Below, one piece after another: positions 48,721 to 57,494 of a stretch of DNA of 64,000 nucleotides. The stretch spans positions 1,873,501-1,937,500 of the forward strand of contig NZ_CP120373.1 of assembly GCF_029892065.1 (NCBI RefSeq). Reading direction: 5' to 3'. Under the pieces are notes generated by a model. It saw only the letters and a list, made by a program, of their open reading frames with translations, was not told the DNA's origin and did no database searches. Every line of letters begins with the position of its first letter. Position 1 is the first letter of the stretch. The position numbers were made by a program, and so were the translations under genes. The stretch comes from Sinorhizobium garamanticum. GTDB lineage: Bacteria; Pseudomonadota; Alphaproteobacteria; Rhizobiales; Rhizobiaceae.

Positions 48721-49515
48721 TCAGTCGTCGCAAGCGCCCGTGCGCGAGGGGTGGCGCTGATAGTCGTGCAGCGTCGGCAAACCGTTGAGTTCCGCCAGGA
48801 TGGGGGCAAGACGCCGGGCCCAGGCGGCGACGCCGGCCGGCTCGGCGATCAGGTCCTGGCGGATCTCGATCAGCGCATGGGCAATGCCTGGGGTCATGCA
48901 ATGGCGATACATGGTATCGCCGCGCAGCGCGCCATCATAGGGCTCGTTGTTACCGACGACGATATCGTCTGTTGCTTCGAGCCGTTCGATCAACGGAAAC
49001 ACAGCGCGCGGATCGTTGTCCCAGAGCACTGCGGCGTGCCACGGCCGGGCGACACCCTTCCAAGCCGGCGTGAAGGAATGAAGCGAGATGACCAGCGGCG
49101 CCTTGCCGCCTGCCGCCGCGGCTCGTGCGATGGTTTCGGAAACGGCGCGGTGGTAGGGGCGATGGAAGCGGTTGAGCCTGTTCTCCCATTCCTCGTCGGT
49201 GATCGGATGATTGCCCGGGATGATCGCACCGTCTGAGATCTTCATGATCAGCGTCGGGTCGTCTTCGCCGCGGTTCGGATCGATCAGCAGCCGCGAGAAG
49301 CAACCGAGCACGGCCGGCGCATCAAGTGCTGCGGCCAGTTCCCGTGTAAGCGGCTCGACGCCGATGTCATAAGCAATGTGCCGGGTGAAGGCGCTGTCGG
49401 GCAGCCCAAGCTTGCCATATTCTGGCGGAAGACGATTCATGGCGTGGTCGGCTAGAAGAACGAGACCATTCGCCGGATTGCCTTCAATGATCTCGTAAGG
49501 GGAATAGTGCTGCAT
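48721..49515 (-). CDS. N-formylglutamate amidohydrolase family protein (paralog 2)
   Basis: 264 residues. LLADHAMNRLPPEYG, FSRLLIDPNRGEDDPTLI and LVISLHSFTPAW carry the metal-binding His/Asp/Glu residues of the family; EIRQDLIAEPAG is a conserved late block. The gene has AGGAGCGGC before ATG 49515. It is clearly different from the paralog at 11989-12870 and belongs to the subfamily often found beside DUF1244 in rhizobia; its true substrate may be another N-acyl amino acid. Between it and DUF1244 only a RIME repeat is found. Confidence 0.87.
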   Translation of the reverse strand: MQHYSPYEIIEGNPANGLVLLADHAMNRLPPEYGKLGLPDSAFTRHIAYDIGVEPLTRELAAALDAPAVLGCFSRLLIDPNRGEDDPTLIMKISDGAIIPGNHPITDEEWENRLNRFHRPYHRAVSETIARAAAAGGKAPLVISLHSFTPAWKGVARPWHAAVLWDNDPRAVFPLIERLEATDDIVVGNNEPYDGALRGDTMYRHCMTPGIAHALIEIRQDLIAEPAGVAAWARRLAPILAELNGLPTLHDYQRHPSRTGACDD

Positions 49516-49698
49516 GCCGCTCCTGCTTGATCCGCGAACGCCGGCTCGTGATCGCATGCGCAACGGCCGTTCGCAAGAAAAAGGCGAAACACTTGTGCTT
49601 CTTGTCACCAGAATGCCAATTGTAATCGATTAGTGTTGCGTTGACTTTCGGGGCTGGGCATCGCAAGAAAGTGCCACGCAAATCAAAACGGAGTTCCG

Positions 49699-50184
49699 TT
49701 GGAAGCCGTGTCGAGATATCCTTTTTCCAAAGCGAAAACGCGCCTGGGAACGTTCTGGGCCACCCTCCTGTTTTTGTTGGCAACCTCCACGTCGTTCATG
49801 GTCGCTGACGAGGCTCGTGCCGATTTTCGTGTCTGCAACGGCACGCAAACCCTGGTTGGCGTGGCGATCGGCTACCGCGCCAAGGAAGGCTGGGTGACGG
49901 AAGGCTGGTGGCAGGTGCCGGCAACGACCTGCGCAACCCTGATCGAGGGCGAACTTCAATCCAGATACTATTATCTCTACGCGGAAGATGCGGCTCGTGG
50001 CGGCCGCTGGACCGGCGAGGTCAACATGTGCGTCGCCGAAAACGAGTTCAAGATCACCGGCGTGCAGGATTGCTTCGCGCGCGGCTTCCAGCGCATGGGA
50101 TTCAAGGAATACGACACGGGGCGGCAGGGCAGCTGGATGGTTCAGCTTTCCGACACGCCCGGCACGCAGGAAAGCCAGAATTGA
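49699..50184 (+). CDS. Exported DUF1036 protein
   Basis: 161 residues. A basic N terminus and hydrophobic core (LGTFWATLLFLLATSTSFMV) form a signal peptide or anchor, followed by the DUF1036 domain with FRVCNGTQTLVGVAIGYRA, GWVTEGWWQVPATTC and YYYLYAEDA. Cysteines (in VCNGT, TTCATL, NMCVAE and DCFARG) suggest disulfides in the periplasm. The function is unknown. The probable start is TTG with CGGAG upstream. The stop overlaps the pyk start (TGATG), so the two genes are coupled. Confidence 0.85.
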   Translation: MEAVSRYPFSKAKTRLGTFWATLLFLLATSTSFMVADEARADFRVCNGTQTLVGVAIGYRAKEGWVTEGWWQVPATTCATLIEGELQSRYYYLYAEDAARGGRWTGEVNMCVAENEFKITGVQDCFARGFQRMGFKEYDTGRQGSWMVQLSDTPGTQESQN

Positions 50185-51623
50185 TGAAGCGGAACAGAAA
50201 AGTCAAAATCCTCGCCACGCTCGGACCGTCGTCGGCCGACGAGCAGATGATCCAGAGGCTGCATGAGGCGGGAGCCGATCTGTTCCGTATCAACATGAGC
50301 CATGCGAGCCACGACGTCATGCGCTCGTTGATCGAGAAGATCCGTAGTGTCGAATCCCGTTGCGGCCGACCGATCGGCATTCTCGCCGACCTGCAGGGTC
50401 CCAAGCTGCGCGTCGGTAAGTTCGCCGAGGGCAAGGTCGAGCTCAAGATCGGGCAGACCTTCACGCTCGACAACAAGGAGATCCCCGGCGACAACACCCG
50501 CGTCTATCTTCCGCATCCGGAAATTCTTGAGGCGGTCAAACCCGGCGATCGCCTGCTGATCGACGACGGCAAGCTGCACCTCAGGGCCGAGAAAACGGAC
50601 GGCAAGAGCATTGTCACGACCGTTGTCTCCGGTACGAGGATATCGGACCGCAAGGGCGTGAGCTTGCCCGACACGCTGCTCGGCGTCGGCGCGCTGACGG
50701 AGAAGGACCGCGTCGATCTCGACGCCGTGCTGGCGACAGGGCAGGTCGACTGGGTGGCGCTCTCCTTCATCCAGAGGCCGGAAGATCTCGCCGAAGTCCG
50801 CAAGATTGCCCGCGGCCGGGTCGGCCTGATGTCGAAGATCGAAAAGCCGCAGGCGATCGAACGCATCGACGAGATCATCGAGCTTTCGGACGCGCTGATG
50901 GTGGCGCGCGGAGACCTCGGCGTGGAGATGCCGCTTGAATCCGTGCCCGGCCTGCAGAAGCAACTGACGCGCGCCTGTCGGCGGGCCGGCAAGCCAGTGG
51001 TCGTCGCCACTCAGATGCTGGAGTCGATGATTTCCTCGCCGGTTCCGACCCGTGCGGAAGTGTCCGACGTGGCGACGGCAGTGTTCGAGGGCGCCGACGC
51101 CGTGATGCTTTCGGCCGAGTCCGCCTCCGGCGAGTATCCGGTCGAGGCGGTATCGACCATGGCCTCGATCGCGAGCAACGTCGAGCGCGATCCGCATTAT
51201 CCGGGCATTATCTATGCGCAGCGCACGCCGCCTGAGGCGACCGGCGCCGACGCGATTTCGCTCGCTGCTCACCAGATCGCCGAAACGCTGAGGCTCGCGG
51301 CGATCGTCACCTATACGTCGTCAGGCGCAACGGGCCTGCGCGCTGCGCGCGAGCGGCCGCAGGTGCCGGTCATCGCGCTGTCGCCGATCGTCGAGACGGC
51401 AAGGCGCCTGTCGGTCGTCTGGGGTCTGCACTGTGTCGTCACCGAGGATGCGAAAGATCTCGACGACATGGTCAACCGGGCCTGCCGCATCGTCGCGACG
51501 GAGGGTTTCGGGAAGCCGGGCGACCGCATCATCATCTCCGCCGGTGTCCCGCTCGGAACGCCGGGTGCCACCAACATGCTGCGCATCGCCTATATCGGCT
51601 CGGATGGACTTACCGGCGTATAG
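50184..51623 (+). CDS. pyk: Pyruvate kinase
   Basis: 479 residues. The signature MSKIEKPQAIERIDEIIE carries the catalytic Lys, VARGDLGVEMPLESVPGLQK follows, and VATQMLESMISSP with DVATAVFEGADAVMLSAES completes the active site. It makes pyruvate and ATP from phosphoenolpyruvate, the last step of glycolysis. The start follows the DUF1036 stop in TGATG; a longer frame upstream is shadow. The last 34 bp overlap the 3' end of the alpha/beta hydrolase on the other strand. Confidence 0.97.
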   Translation: MKRNRKVKILATLGPSSADEQMIQRLHEAGADLFRINMSHASHDVMRSLIEKIRSVESRCGRPIGILADLQGPKLRVGKFAEGKVELKIGQTFTLDNKEIPGDNTRVYLPHPEILEAVKPGDRLLIDDGKLHLRAEKTDGKSIVTTVVSGTRISDRKGVSLPDTLLGVGALTEKDRVDLDAVLATGQVDWVALSFIQRPEDLAEVRKIARGRVGLMSKIEKPQAIERIDEIIELSDALMVARGDLGVEMPLESVPGLQKQLTRACRRAGKPVVVATQMLESMISSPVPTRAEVSDVATAVFEGADAVMLSAESASGEYPVEAVSTMASIASNVERDPHYPGIIYAQRTPPEATGADAISLAAHQIAETLRLAAIVTYTSSGATGLRAARERPQVPVIALSPIVETARRLSVVWGLHCVVTEDAKDLDDMVNRACRIVATEGFGKPGDRIIISAGVPLGTPGATNMLRIAYIGSDGLTGV

Positions 51624-52660
51624 GACTTCTCCTGCATTGAAGCGTCGTTGACCGCGAGGCGGGCTTCCGCCAGCCGCGCTGCCTCCTGGAGGTCGCGCGG
51701 CTTGCCTGCCAGTTTCTCGATCGCCGCAACGACGACATCGGTCACCACGTAATCCGGCTTGTGGCCGAGATTGGCGATCCATAATAGCTCCGATCCGGCA
51801 ATGTCGCGCGCAAGGCCGCGCGCATGGACATCGGCCAGAACGATGGCGTCGCTGTCGCCGGTGATGACGACCGTCGGTGCAGCGATCTCGGCATAGCGCG
51901 GAGAGACACGCGTCACATAGGCGTGCAAGTTGGCAACGTCGATCGCATTGTTGAGAAAGGTCGTCGGCCGCAGCACCAGATGCGGAGCCGTCTTGCCGAT
52001 GTAATCCAGCGGGCGCTCATTGGGCGAGAAGATCGAGCGCGTAGCGCTGTCGATGCGGCGCAGGCCGAGCGGGGTGGCGACCGTATGGGCGAAGAGCCAG
52101 CCGAGACAAGGCAGCGTCGCCAACGAGAAGTACCAGTCGATTCCGCCAGGCCAGGGATGCGTCGCCGGTGCGAGAAGAACGACTCCCATGGTTCGTTCAG
52201 GGTGACGGAGCGCAAAACTTGCAGCAATTGCAGCGCCGAAGGAATGGCCGACGACGATGGCGCGATCGATGCCGCGTCTCTCCATCAGTCTGGCGATCGC
52301 TTCCGCCTGACCGTCCGGCAAGCCATTGACGGTTCCGCCCCGCTCCGAATAACCGTGTCCCGGCCGGTCGACGAAAAGCAGCTCTGCCCGCCCTTCGAGC
52401 ACCGGCCTGAAAGCATGCATCTGATCGAGCAGATTGCCGCCGGCACCGTGGATGAAGACGATCGGCGGCAGATCGGGGCTGCCGGGAGCGTCGACGTGGA
52501 CGCAGTTCATGCGGAAGCCGCCGACGTCGACAAGGTCGCCCAGGTTGGGGAAGAGGGCGGATATACGTCGTGCCTGCCAGACACTATAGCCGACGCTGGT
52601 GATCGTCAGAGTGGCGAGAAGCAGCAACGCCGCGAGCATGATCGGATCGGTCTTCCTCAA
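51590..52660 (-). CDS. Alpha/beta hydrolase with N-terminal membrane anchor
   Basis: 356 residues. The hydrophobic segment near the start (MLAALLLLATLTITSVG) anchors or exports the protein; the hydrolase fold has the oxyanion region VFIHGAGGNLLDQ, the nucleophile elbow VVGHSFGAAIAAS, an Asp in ITGDSDAIV and a His in ANLGHKPDYV. The likely role is an esterase or lipase; no substrate can be named. Start is TTG 52660 or ATG 52639; the first gives the usual basic N-region. Its 3' end overlaps pyk tail to tail. Confidence 0.82.
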   Translation of the reverse strand: MRKTDPIMLAALLLLATLTITSVGYSVWQARRISALFPNLGDLVDVGGFRMNCVHVDAPGSPDLPPIVFIHGAGGNLLDQMHAFRPVLEGRAELLFVDRPGHGYSERGGTVNGLPDGQAEAIARLMERRGIDRAIVVGHSFGAAIAASFALRHPERTMGVVLLAPATHPWPGGIDWYFSLATLPCLGWLFAHTVATPLGLRRIDSATRSIFSPNERPLDYIGKTAPHLVLRPTTFLNNAIDVANLHAYVTRVSPRYAEIAAPTVVITGDSDAIVLADVHARGLARDIAGSELLWIANLGHKPDYVVTDVVVAAIEKLAGKPRDLQEAARLAEARLAVNDASMQEKSYTPVSPSEPI

Positions 52661-52782
52661 TTGCGTTCGAGAAAGATGCAGGTTCTACCGCATGTGCCTT
52701 GGAAGCAATCCCTGCAAGCTTGCTATATCCGGATCGCCTCGGTCAAGCTGCCTGCTCCATGACGGATTAGCTTGGCGCCGGC

Positions 52783-53391
52783 TCAGGTCCGGCTGCCCGC
52801 GAGCTTCTCCGCCAGTTCGCCAAGCTGCTCCTGTGCCTTTCGATCGGACGGGTAGATGTCGAGGAACTGTTGCCAGGCGCGCATCGCCAGTTCGTCCTTG
52901 CCGGCGGCGCTGAGCATAGTCGCCATGCCCGCAAGGGCGCCGAAATGCCGTGGTTCGATCGCAAGCACGCGATTTATGTCGGACATCGACTTGCGGTAGT
53001 TGCCCATTTGATAGTGCAAGGTGGCGCGGCGGTTCCAGCCTTCCACGTAATTCGGGGCGAGAGCGATCACCTGATCGAGAATGTCGAGCGCGACTGGGTT
53101 CTTGTCGTCGGCGACCGCCTTGTCGACCCATTGCATCAGGAGGTTCACGGTGGCGCTGCCGGAATCCTGCCATTCCAGGCGGATGCGGTCGGCCACCTGC
53201 CGCGCCCTGGTTTCATCGCGTTCCTTCTTCAGGTCCGCGAACAAGGAATCGAGACGCTGTTTCGGTGTGGTGAGGTTTGCCGTTTCCGTTTGCGGCGTAG
53301 GCTCCGCTGCCCAGAGCGGATTGCCGGGGGAGACGGCGAACGTGGCAAGAGATGCCAGAATCGAGATCACAAAAATACGCATGGCGGACAT
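52783..53391 (-). CDS. Exported TPR protein
   Basis: 202 residues. A signal peptide (MRIFVISILASLATFAVSPG) is followed by three or so TPR units (about 90-195: VALDILDQVIALAPNYVEGW, ATLHYQMGNYRKSMSDINRV, ELAMRAWQQFLDIYPSDRKA). TPR proteins of this kind hold other proteins together in the periplasm; the partner is unknown. ATG 53391 or 53382 may be used. No ribosome-binding site stands out. It lies downstream of rpmJ on the same strand. Confidence 0.85.
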   Translation of the reverse strand: MSAMRIFVISILASLATFAVSPGNPLWAAEPTPQTETANLTTPKQRLDSLFADLKKERDETRARQVADRIRLEWQDSGSATVNLLMQWVDKAVADDKNPVALDILDQVIALAPNYVEGWNRRATLHYQMGNYRKSMSDINRVLAIEPRHFGALAGMATMLSAAGKDELAMRAWQQFLDIYPSDRKAQEQLGELAEKLAGSRT

Positions 53392-53490
53392 CGTAGCCCG
53401 CCATGGAACAAGATCAAATCAAATATGGAGGATCACCAGGGGCGAACCGCCAATAAGGCAGGGCAACTTAGATCGCTGCCCGGGGGGGCG

Positions 53491-53616
53491 TCAGCCCTGA
53501 CGTGCCTTGAAGCGAGGGTTCGACTTGTTGATGATGTAGACGCGGCCCTTGCGACGAACCAGGCGGTTTTCGCGGTGACGGGCCTTCAGCGACTTGAGCG
53601 AATTCTTGATCTTCAT
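53491..53616 (-). CDS. rpmJ: Ribosomal protein bL36, cysteine-free form
   Basis: A 41-residue protein starting [17 protein letters not shown] and ending [12 protein letters not shown]. It is the bL36 of the large ribosomal subunit. Unlike the zinc-ribbon form it has no Cys or His ligands, so it is the zinc-independent type usual in alphaproteobacteria. AGGAAA precedes the ATG. It lies alone between purK and the TPR gene; a purK terminator separates it from upstream transcription. Confidence 0.95.
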   Translation of the reverse strand: MKIKNSLKSLKARHRENRLVRRKGRVYIINKSNPRFKARQG

Positions 53617-53671
53617 TTTCCTGATCCGCAGGTTTCGGGGAACGAAAATTCGCCCGGTAATCTCTAACAAT

Positions 53672-53695
53672 CAAAAGCGCGCCATTGAGCGCGCT
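53672..53695 (-). terminator. Terminator of the purEK unit
   Basis: AGCGCGC (53676-53682) and GCGCGCT (53689-53695) with a CATTGA loop, followed on the minus strand by TTTTGATTG. Confidence 0.7.
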
Positions 53696-53789
53696 CCAAG
53701 TAGGCAGGCACATATCGTGTCGCCCTTATTGTGTCAACCGCAAGACAGGGGATTTTACTTCCGCACAGCGCAAATCTGTGGGCGTTCGC

Positions 53790-54839
53790 TCAGCTCAGGC
53801 GGGTGAAATGGCCCATCTTGCGGCCGACGCGCGCCTCGGCTTTGCCGTAGAGGTGAACGAGCACGTTGCGTTCGGCAAGCAAGCCTGGAACCTCGGCAAT
53901 ATCGTCGCCAATAAGGTTCTGCATCACGCAGTCCGAATGGCGTGCGGTGTCGCCGAGTGGCAGGCCGGCGACGGCACGTATATGCTGCTCGAACTGTGAG
54001 ACGACGCAGGCCGCTTCCGTCCAATGGCCGGAATTGTGGACGCGCGGAGCGATCTCGTTGGCGACGACGCTGCCGTCGGCCAGCACGAAGAACTCGACTC
54101 CGATCACGCCGACGTAACCGAGCGCGTCGAGTATGGCGGTTGCCGCCGCCCGCGCGGCGTCTGCCGTCGCGGAGCCCACCGACGCCGGCACGGTGGAGGT
54201 GTGGAGGATGCCGTTCCGATGCACGTTTTCTGCCGGGTCGAAACAGGCGCTGCTGCCGTCGGGGCCGCGGGCAGCGATGATCGAGATCTCGCGCTCGAAG
54301 GGCACGAAGCTTTCGAGGATGAGGGGCACCTGCCCCAGCGCCACAAAGGCTCCGGCAGGGTCGTCCGCGGTTGAGCGGAACATGCGCTGGCCCTTGCCGT
54401 CATAGCCAAGCCGCCGGGTCTTGAGCACGCCTGCGCCGCCGAAGTCGGAAAGTGCCAGTTCCAGGTCGACCTGGCTGTCGACGGCATGGAAGCGCGCCGT
54501 GGCAATGCCGCAATCATTGATGAAACGCTTTTCTACGACCCGGTCCTGGGCCACTTCCAACGCCTTCGGCGGCGGGAAGACCGGGCGCGAGGCCGCCAAC
54601 CTTATAGCCGCGGAAACAGGTACGTTTTCGAACTCATAGGTGATGAGATCCGAAACCGCGGCGAGCTGATCAAGCCCGTGCGCGTCGTCGTAAGGCGCGA
54701 CGATCTGGGCGTTCGCGACCTGGGCGGCGGGACAGTCCGGCTGCGGTTCGAGTATGACGGTGCGGAAATTCAGGCGGGCAGCCGCCATCGCCAGCATGCG
54801 GCCGAGCTGACCGCCGCCAATAATGCCGATGGTCTTCAT
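53790..54839 (-). CDS. purK: 5-(carboxyamino)imidazole ribonucleotide synthase
   Basis: 349 residues of the ATP-grasp family. The N-terminal [17 protein letters not shown] binds nucleotide; [16 protein letters not shown] and [20 protein letters not shown] are ATP-grasp blocks with the metal-binding Glu, and [19 protein letters not shown] is a family signature. It makes N5-CAIR from AIR, ATP and bicarbonate for PurE. It overlaps purE by ATGA. No gaps are seen in the motifs. Confidence 0.96.
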   Translation of the reverse strand: MKTIGIIGGGQLGRMLAMAAARLNFRTVILEPQPDCPAAQVANAQIVAPYDDAHGLDQLAAVSDLITYEFENVPVSAAIRLAASRPVFPPPKALEVAQDRVVEKRFINDCGIATARFHAVDSQVDLELALSDFGGAGVLKTRRLGYDGKGQRMFRSTADDPAGAFVALGQVPLILESFVPFEREISIIAARGPDGSSACFDPAENVHRNGILHTSTVPASVGSATADAARAAATAILDALGYVGVIGVEFFVLADGSVVANEIAPRVHNSGHWTEAACVVSQFEQHIRAVAGLPLGDTARHSDCVMQNLIGDDIAEVPGLLAERNVLVHLYGKAEARVGRKMGHFTRLS

Positions 54840-55336
54840 GCCTCGTCCACCGGGTACTCGGCGACCGAGACGGTCTGCTGCTCGCGCCAGTCGTCGAGGC
54901 GGTCGGCGAGATCGTCGTCGCTAAGTGCGAGGACGGCGGCGGCAAGCAGCGCCGCATTGATCGCTCCCGCCTTTCCGATCGCCAGCGTGCCGACGGGAAT
55001 ACCGGCCGGCATCTGCACGATTGAAAGCAGGCTGTCCTGACCGGAAAGCGCCTTCGACTGCACTGGAACGCCGAAGACCGGCAACGGCGTCATCGATGCA
55101 CACATGCCCGGCAGATGCGCCGCGCCACCGGCGCCGGCGATGATCACCTTGAAGCCCTCGTCACGCGCGCCCTTGGCGAAGCTCACCAGCCGGTCCGGCG
55201 TGCGATGAGCGGAAACGATCCGGGCCTCGTAGGCGATGTCGAGCGCTTCGAGCGTGTCGGCCGCATTCTTCATCGTCTCCCAGTCCGACTGGCTTCCCAT
55301 GATGATGGCGACGGGCGGGGTGGTCGTGTCTGTCAC
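54836..55336 (-). CDS. purE: N5-carboxyaminoimidazole ribonucleotide mutase
   Basis: 166 residues. The substrate loop [15 protein letters not shown], the catalytic His region [13 protein letters not shown], and [18 protein letters not shown] are complete. It moves the carboxyl group of N5-CAIR to C4 in purine synthesis. It is translationally coupled to purK and lies 33 bp after a DUF465 gene, which may share the transcript. Confidence 0.96.
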   Translation of the reverse strand: MTDTTTPPVAIIMGSQSDWETMKNAADTLEALDIAYEARIVSAHRTPDRLVSFAKGARDEGFKVIIAGAGGAAHLPGMCASMTPLPVFGVPVQSKALSGQDSLLSIVQMPAGIPVGTLAIGKAGAINAALLAAAVLALSDDDLADRLDDWREQQTVSVAEYPVDEA

Positions 55337-55369
55337 GTCTGTCTTGATCCGTTTCAGGCGATGATGTCT

Positions 55370-55573
55370 TCAGGCGATGATATCTGGGATGATCTGATCT
55401 TCGATCTTGGTGATCTTGTCCTTGATGGCCAGCTTCTTCTTCTTCATGCGCTGGATGCGCAAGGCGTCGCAGCCGGTCTCAATCATGGCGTTGATGGCGA
55501 CGTCGTAGTCTTCATGTTCCTGCCTCAGGCGCGCGATGGTCAGTCTGAGTTCGGCCTGGTCCTGGTCCGGCAT
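55370..55573 (-). CDS. DUF465/YdcH-like small protein (copy a)
   Basis: 67 residues from ATG 55573 (MPDQDQAELRL), mostly one charged coiled coil: LRQEHEDYDVAINAM, then CDALRIQRMKKKKLAIKDKI. The DUF465 family is small, cytosolic and of unknown role. It is the first gene before purE-purK. A second member is coded on the opposite strand about 210 bp away. No close match to a ribosome-binding site is seen apart from GGGGATC. Confidence 0.88.
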   Translation of the reverse strand: MPDQDQAELRLTIARLRQEHEDYDVAINAMIETGCDALRIQRMKKKKLAIKDKITKIEDQIIPDIIA

Positions 55574-55738
55574 GCAAAACGATCCCCATAAGCCCGATCG
55601 CAATCGACCTGCGATCCGGAATTTTCATGCGCCGCTCTACCACATCTTGGGTGGGAACGGGAAGTTATCAGACGTCATCATTTCGCCTTCGACAAATGAA
55701 AAATGGCGTGGCAGAGTGGTAAGGTTACCACCATGGAA

Positions 55739-55762
55739 CATCCGGCATTTACCTGCCGGATG
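55739..55762 (+). other. Leader hairpin before the second DUF465 gene
   Basis: CATCCGGCA (55739-55747) and TGCCGGATG (55754-55762) pair perfectly with a 6-nt loop, ending 24 bp before the start codon and close to the AAGGAAGGGA ribosome-binding site. Confidence 0.5.
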
Positions 55763-55786
55763 CAAGCAAAAGGAAGGGACTGCCAA

Positions 55787-55960
55787 ATGACCATTGAGGC
55801 TCATCTTGCAACGCTTGAGAAAAAACATGGCGCCCTGGAACAGGAGCTCCACGCAGCTCTCAACTCACCGTCCTGCGAGGACGAGTTGATTAGCGAACTC
55901 AAGCGAAGGAAGCTGCGCATCAAGGACGAAATCGAAAGACTCCGTTCCTCGACCCACTGA
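55787..55960 (+). CDS. DUF465/YdcH-like small protein (copy b)
   Basis: 57 residues from ATG 55787 (MTIEAHLATLEKKHGALEQE). Same charged helical pattern as copy a, with the conserved LKRRKLRIKDEIERL end. AAGGAAGGGA lies upstream, and a stable hairpin precedes it. The first 28 codons of the longer open frame are discarded since they cross that hairpin. The function is unknown. Its 3' region has a structured tail and a terminator. Confidence 0.88.
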   Translation: MTIEAHLATLEKKHGALEQELHAALNSPSCEDELISELKRRKLRIKDEIERLRSSTH

Positions 55961-56052
55961 TTCTGAACGGTATTTCGGGAGGCGTTGTCGTCTTTCCCAG
56001 TGACAACGCAACAAGGTCAAAACCAATCCCATCACGGAATATACAGAACCTG

Positions 56053-56079
56053 GACCGGGCCTGACGCCCGGTCTATTTG
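56053..56079 (+). terminator. Terminator after the second DUF465 gene
   Basis: GACCGGGC (56053-56060) and GCCCGGTC (56066-56073) form a perfect 8-bp stem with CTGAC loop, then TATTTGT. Upstream, GCGTTGTC (55982-55989)/GACAACGC (56002-56009) makes another perfect hairpin. Confidence 0.75.
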
Positions 56080-56111
56080 TGTCGGGCATTCAGTTTCAAA
56101 CCTTCTTCCTT

Positions 56112-56159
56112 ATGCATGTCATTATCCCAAACTGCTGCGCATTTTTGGGCGACATGCAT
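56112..56159. repeat. Second type of rhizobial palindromic repeat
   Basis: ATGCATGTC (56112-56120) and GACATGCAT (56151-56159) bracket TCCCAAACTGCTGCGCATTT. The motif with 'CCGCTGCGCACTTTTGGGCGACATGC' character is a recurring intergenic sequence in Rhizobiaceae, from memory. Its last base is part of the stop codon of the ArsR-type gene. Confidence 0.65.
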
Positions 56160-56419
56160 CAGGACCAAAACTGGTCGAGCCACAGGTTCAGCTTGTCGAA
56201 GCCGGGCTTGTGGATCGCATAGATCCGCCTGGTTCCGCTCGATGAAACCGACACGAGATTGCAGTCTAGCAGCGCCTTCAGGTGCTGCGACACGGCCGGA
56301 CGGCTGATCGGCAGGCCTTCGGCCAATTCGTTCACCGTCTTCGGTGCGCGTCTGAGTTCCTCCAGCAGGTAGCGCCGGTTCGGATCCGCGATGGCATCGA
56401 ATGGGTCCGCAATGGTCAT
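56159..56419 (-). CDS. ArsR-family winged-helix regulator
   Basis: 86 residues consisting of one winged helix: AIADPNRRYLLEELRRAPKT, the recognition region ELAEGLPISRPAVSQHLKAL and the wing VSVSSSGTRRIYAIH. No metal-binding CxC or His/Asp pairs typical of ArsR/SmtB are seen, so it belongs to the group that senses other signals or acts as a plain repressor. It lies 89 bp after the TauE/SafE gene on the same strand and may be in the same transcript or control it. The stop codon reaches into a palindromic repeat. Confidence 0.88.
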   Translation of the reverse strand: MTIADPFDAIADPNRRYLLEELRRAPKTVNELAEGLPISRPAVSQHLKALLDCNLVSVSSSGTRRIYAIHKPGFDKLNLWLDQFWS

Positions 56420-56508
56420 GAGCGAACGTTAAGCGAATTCTATGTAAGCGGCAAGAAAATTGTGCGCTGCGGTATAAGCGGTTCCGCCCTGCAGCAATTC
56501 GCGACGCG

Positions 56509-57288
56509 TCACCTGCCAGCCATGAGGCTCGCTAAGCCATCCCAGACGAGTCTCGATCCGGCAATAAAGGCCATTGTGTACATGAAGGGATAGAAGATCT
56601 GAGGTCTCATCCGCCGGACGATCCAGGCGCCGCAGGCGGTTGCCACCATCGCCAGCGGGAAAAGCGTGGCGGATGTCTTCAGGTTGCTGATATCGAGCTG
56701 GCCGAGGGCGAAATAGGGAATGAGTTTCACGGCGTTGAGGACCGCGAAGAAGCGCACGATGGTGCCCGTATACTCACGCGGATCGAGCTTCAGCGGCAAC
56801 GCATAGATCTGAAAAGGCGGGCCGCCGGCATGGGCGACGAAACTGCCGTAACCGGCAAAGGAGCCCCAGAGCGCGGCCGGACCGGCGCGCTGCTTCTTGG
56901 GGCTGATCGGGGCGCCATTGCGGCTGCGCCAGACGGTATAGACATAGCGCAGCACGAAGACGACCGTGATAAGGCCGATGATCAGCCTCAAGGCGTCGCG
57001 CGGCACATAGGCGGAGGTTGCCCAGCCGATGGCGATGCCGGCAATCGCGCCGGGCAGGAGCATCGTGAGCGTCTTCCGGTCGCCGTGCTTGCGCCAGATC
57101 CACAGGGAGACGACATCCATGGCGATCAGGATCGGCAGCAGCAGTGCTGCCGCCTGAACGGGCGACACCGCCATCGACAGGATCGGAACGCCCATCAACG
57201 CAAGCGCCTCGCCCATGCCGCCCTTGCTGAGGCCGACGAGCAGGACTGCGGGGATGGCGACGAGATAGAAGTCGAGACCGGGAAGCAT
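56509..57288 (-). CDS. TauE/SafE-family membrane transporter
   Basis: 259 residues with about eight hydrophobic helices, for example FYLVAIPAVLLVGLSKGGMG at the N terminus and LMGVPILSMAVSPVQAAALL. The glycine-rich GLSKGG and a second-half repeat SFAGYGSFVAHAGGPPFQIY are typical of the family, whose members export sulfite, sulfoacetate or other organosulfur anions. The substrate is not predictable here. It is an inner-membrane protein; an ArsR-type regulator gene lies downstream on the same strand. Confidence 0.9.
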   Translation of the reverse strand: MLPGLDFYLVAIPAVLLVGLSKGGMGEALALMGVPILSMAVSPVQAAALLLPILIAMDVVSLWIWRKHGDRKTLTMLLPGAIAGIAIGWATSAYVPRDALRLIIGLITVVFVLRYVYTVWRSRNGAPISPKKQRAGPAALWGSFAGYGSFVAHAGGPPFQIYALPLKLDPREYTGTIVRFFAVLNAVKLIPYFALGQLDISNLKTSATLFPLAMVATACGAWIVRRMRPQIFYPFMYTMAFIAGSRLVWDGLASLMAGR

Positions 57289-57361
57289 AGGTGGCGGTTG
57301 ATCCTTTTGTCATCTCCGTCTATCGGTTTTCCCGAACGAAATCGAGCGACGGCTTTTGCTC

Positions 57362-57465
57362 CTACAGCGCCGCGCGTCCAATCGGACGCGCTAAGGTCGC
57401 TGTGGCACTTTGAAGTGCTGCATGATTTTGTCCTTAAATCGATTCCGATTTAAGGAATCATGCAA
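57362..57465 (+). repeat. RIME-type repeat, full copy (copy 9)
   Basis: Module 1, linker (CACTTTGAAGTGCTGCATG) and module 2 (CCTTAAATCG/CGATTTAAGG, then ATCATGCA) are all clear. It lies between the divergent TauE and ThiE-like genes, 29 bp before the ThiE-like start. Confidence 0.85.
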
Positions 57466-57494
57466 TGAAGCGGGCGCCGCCAGGAACGGATACC

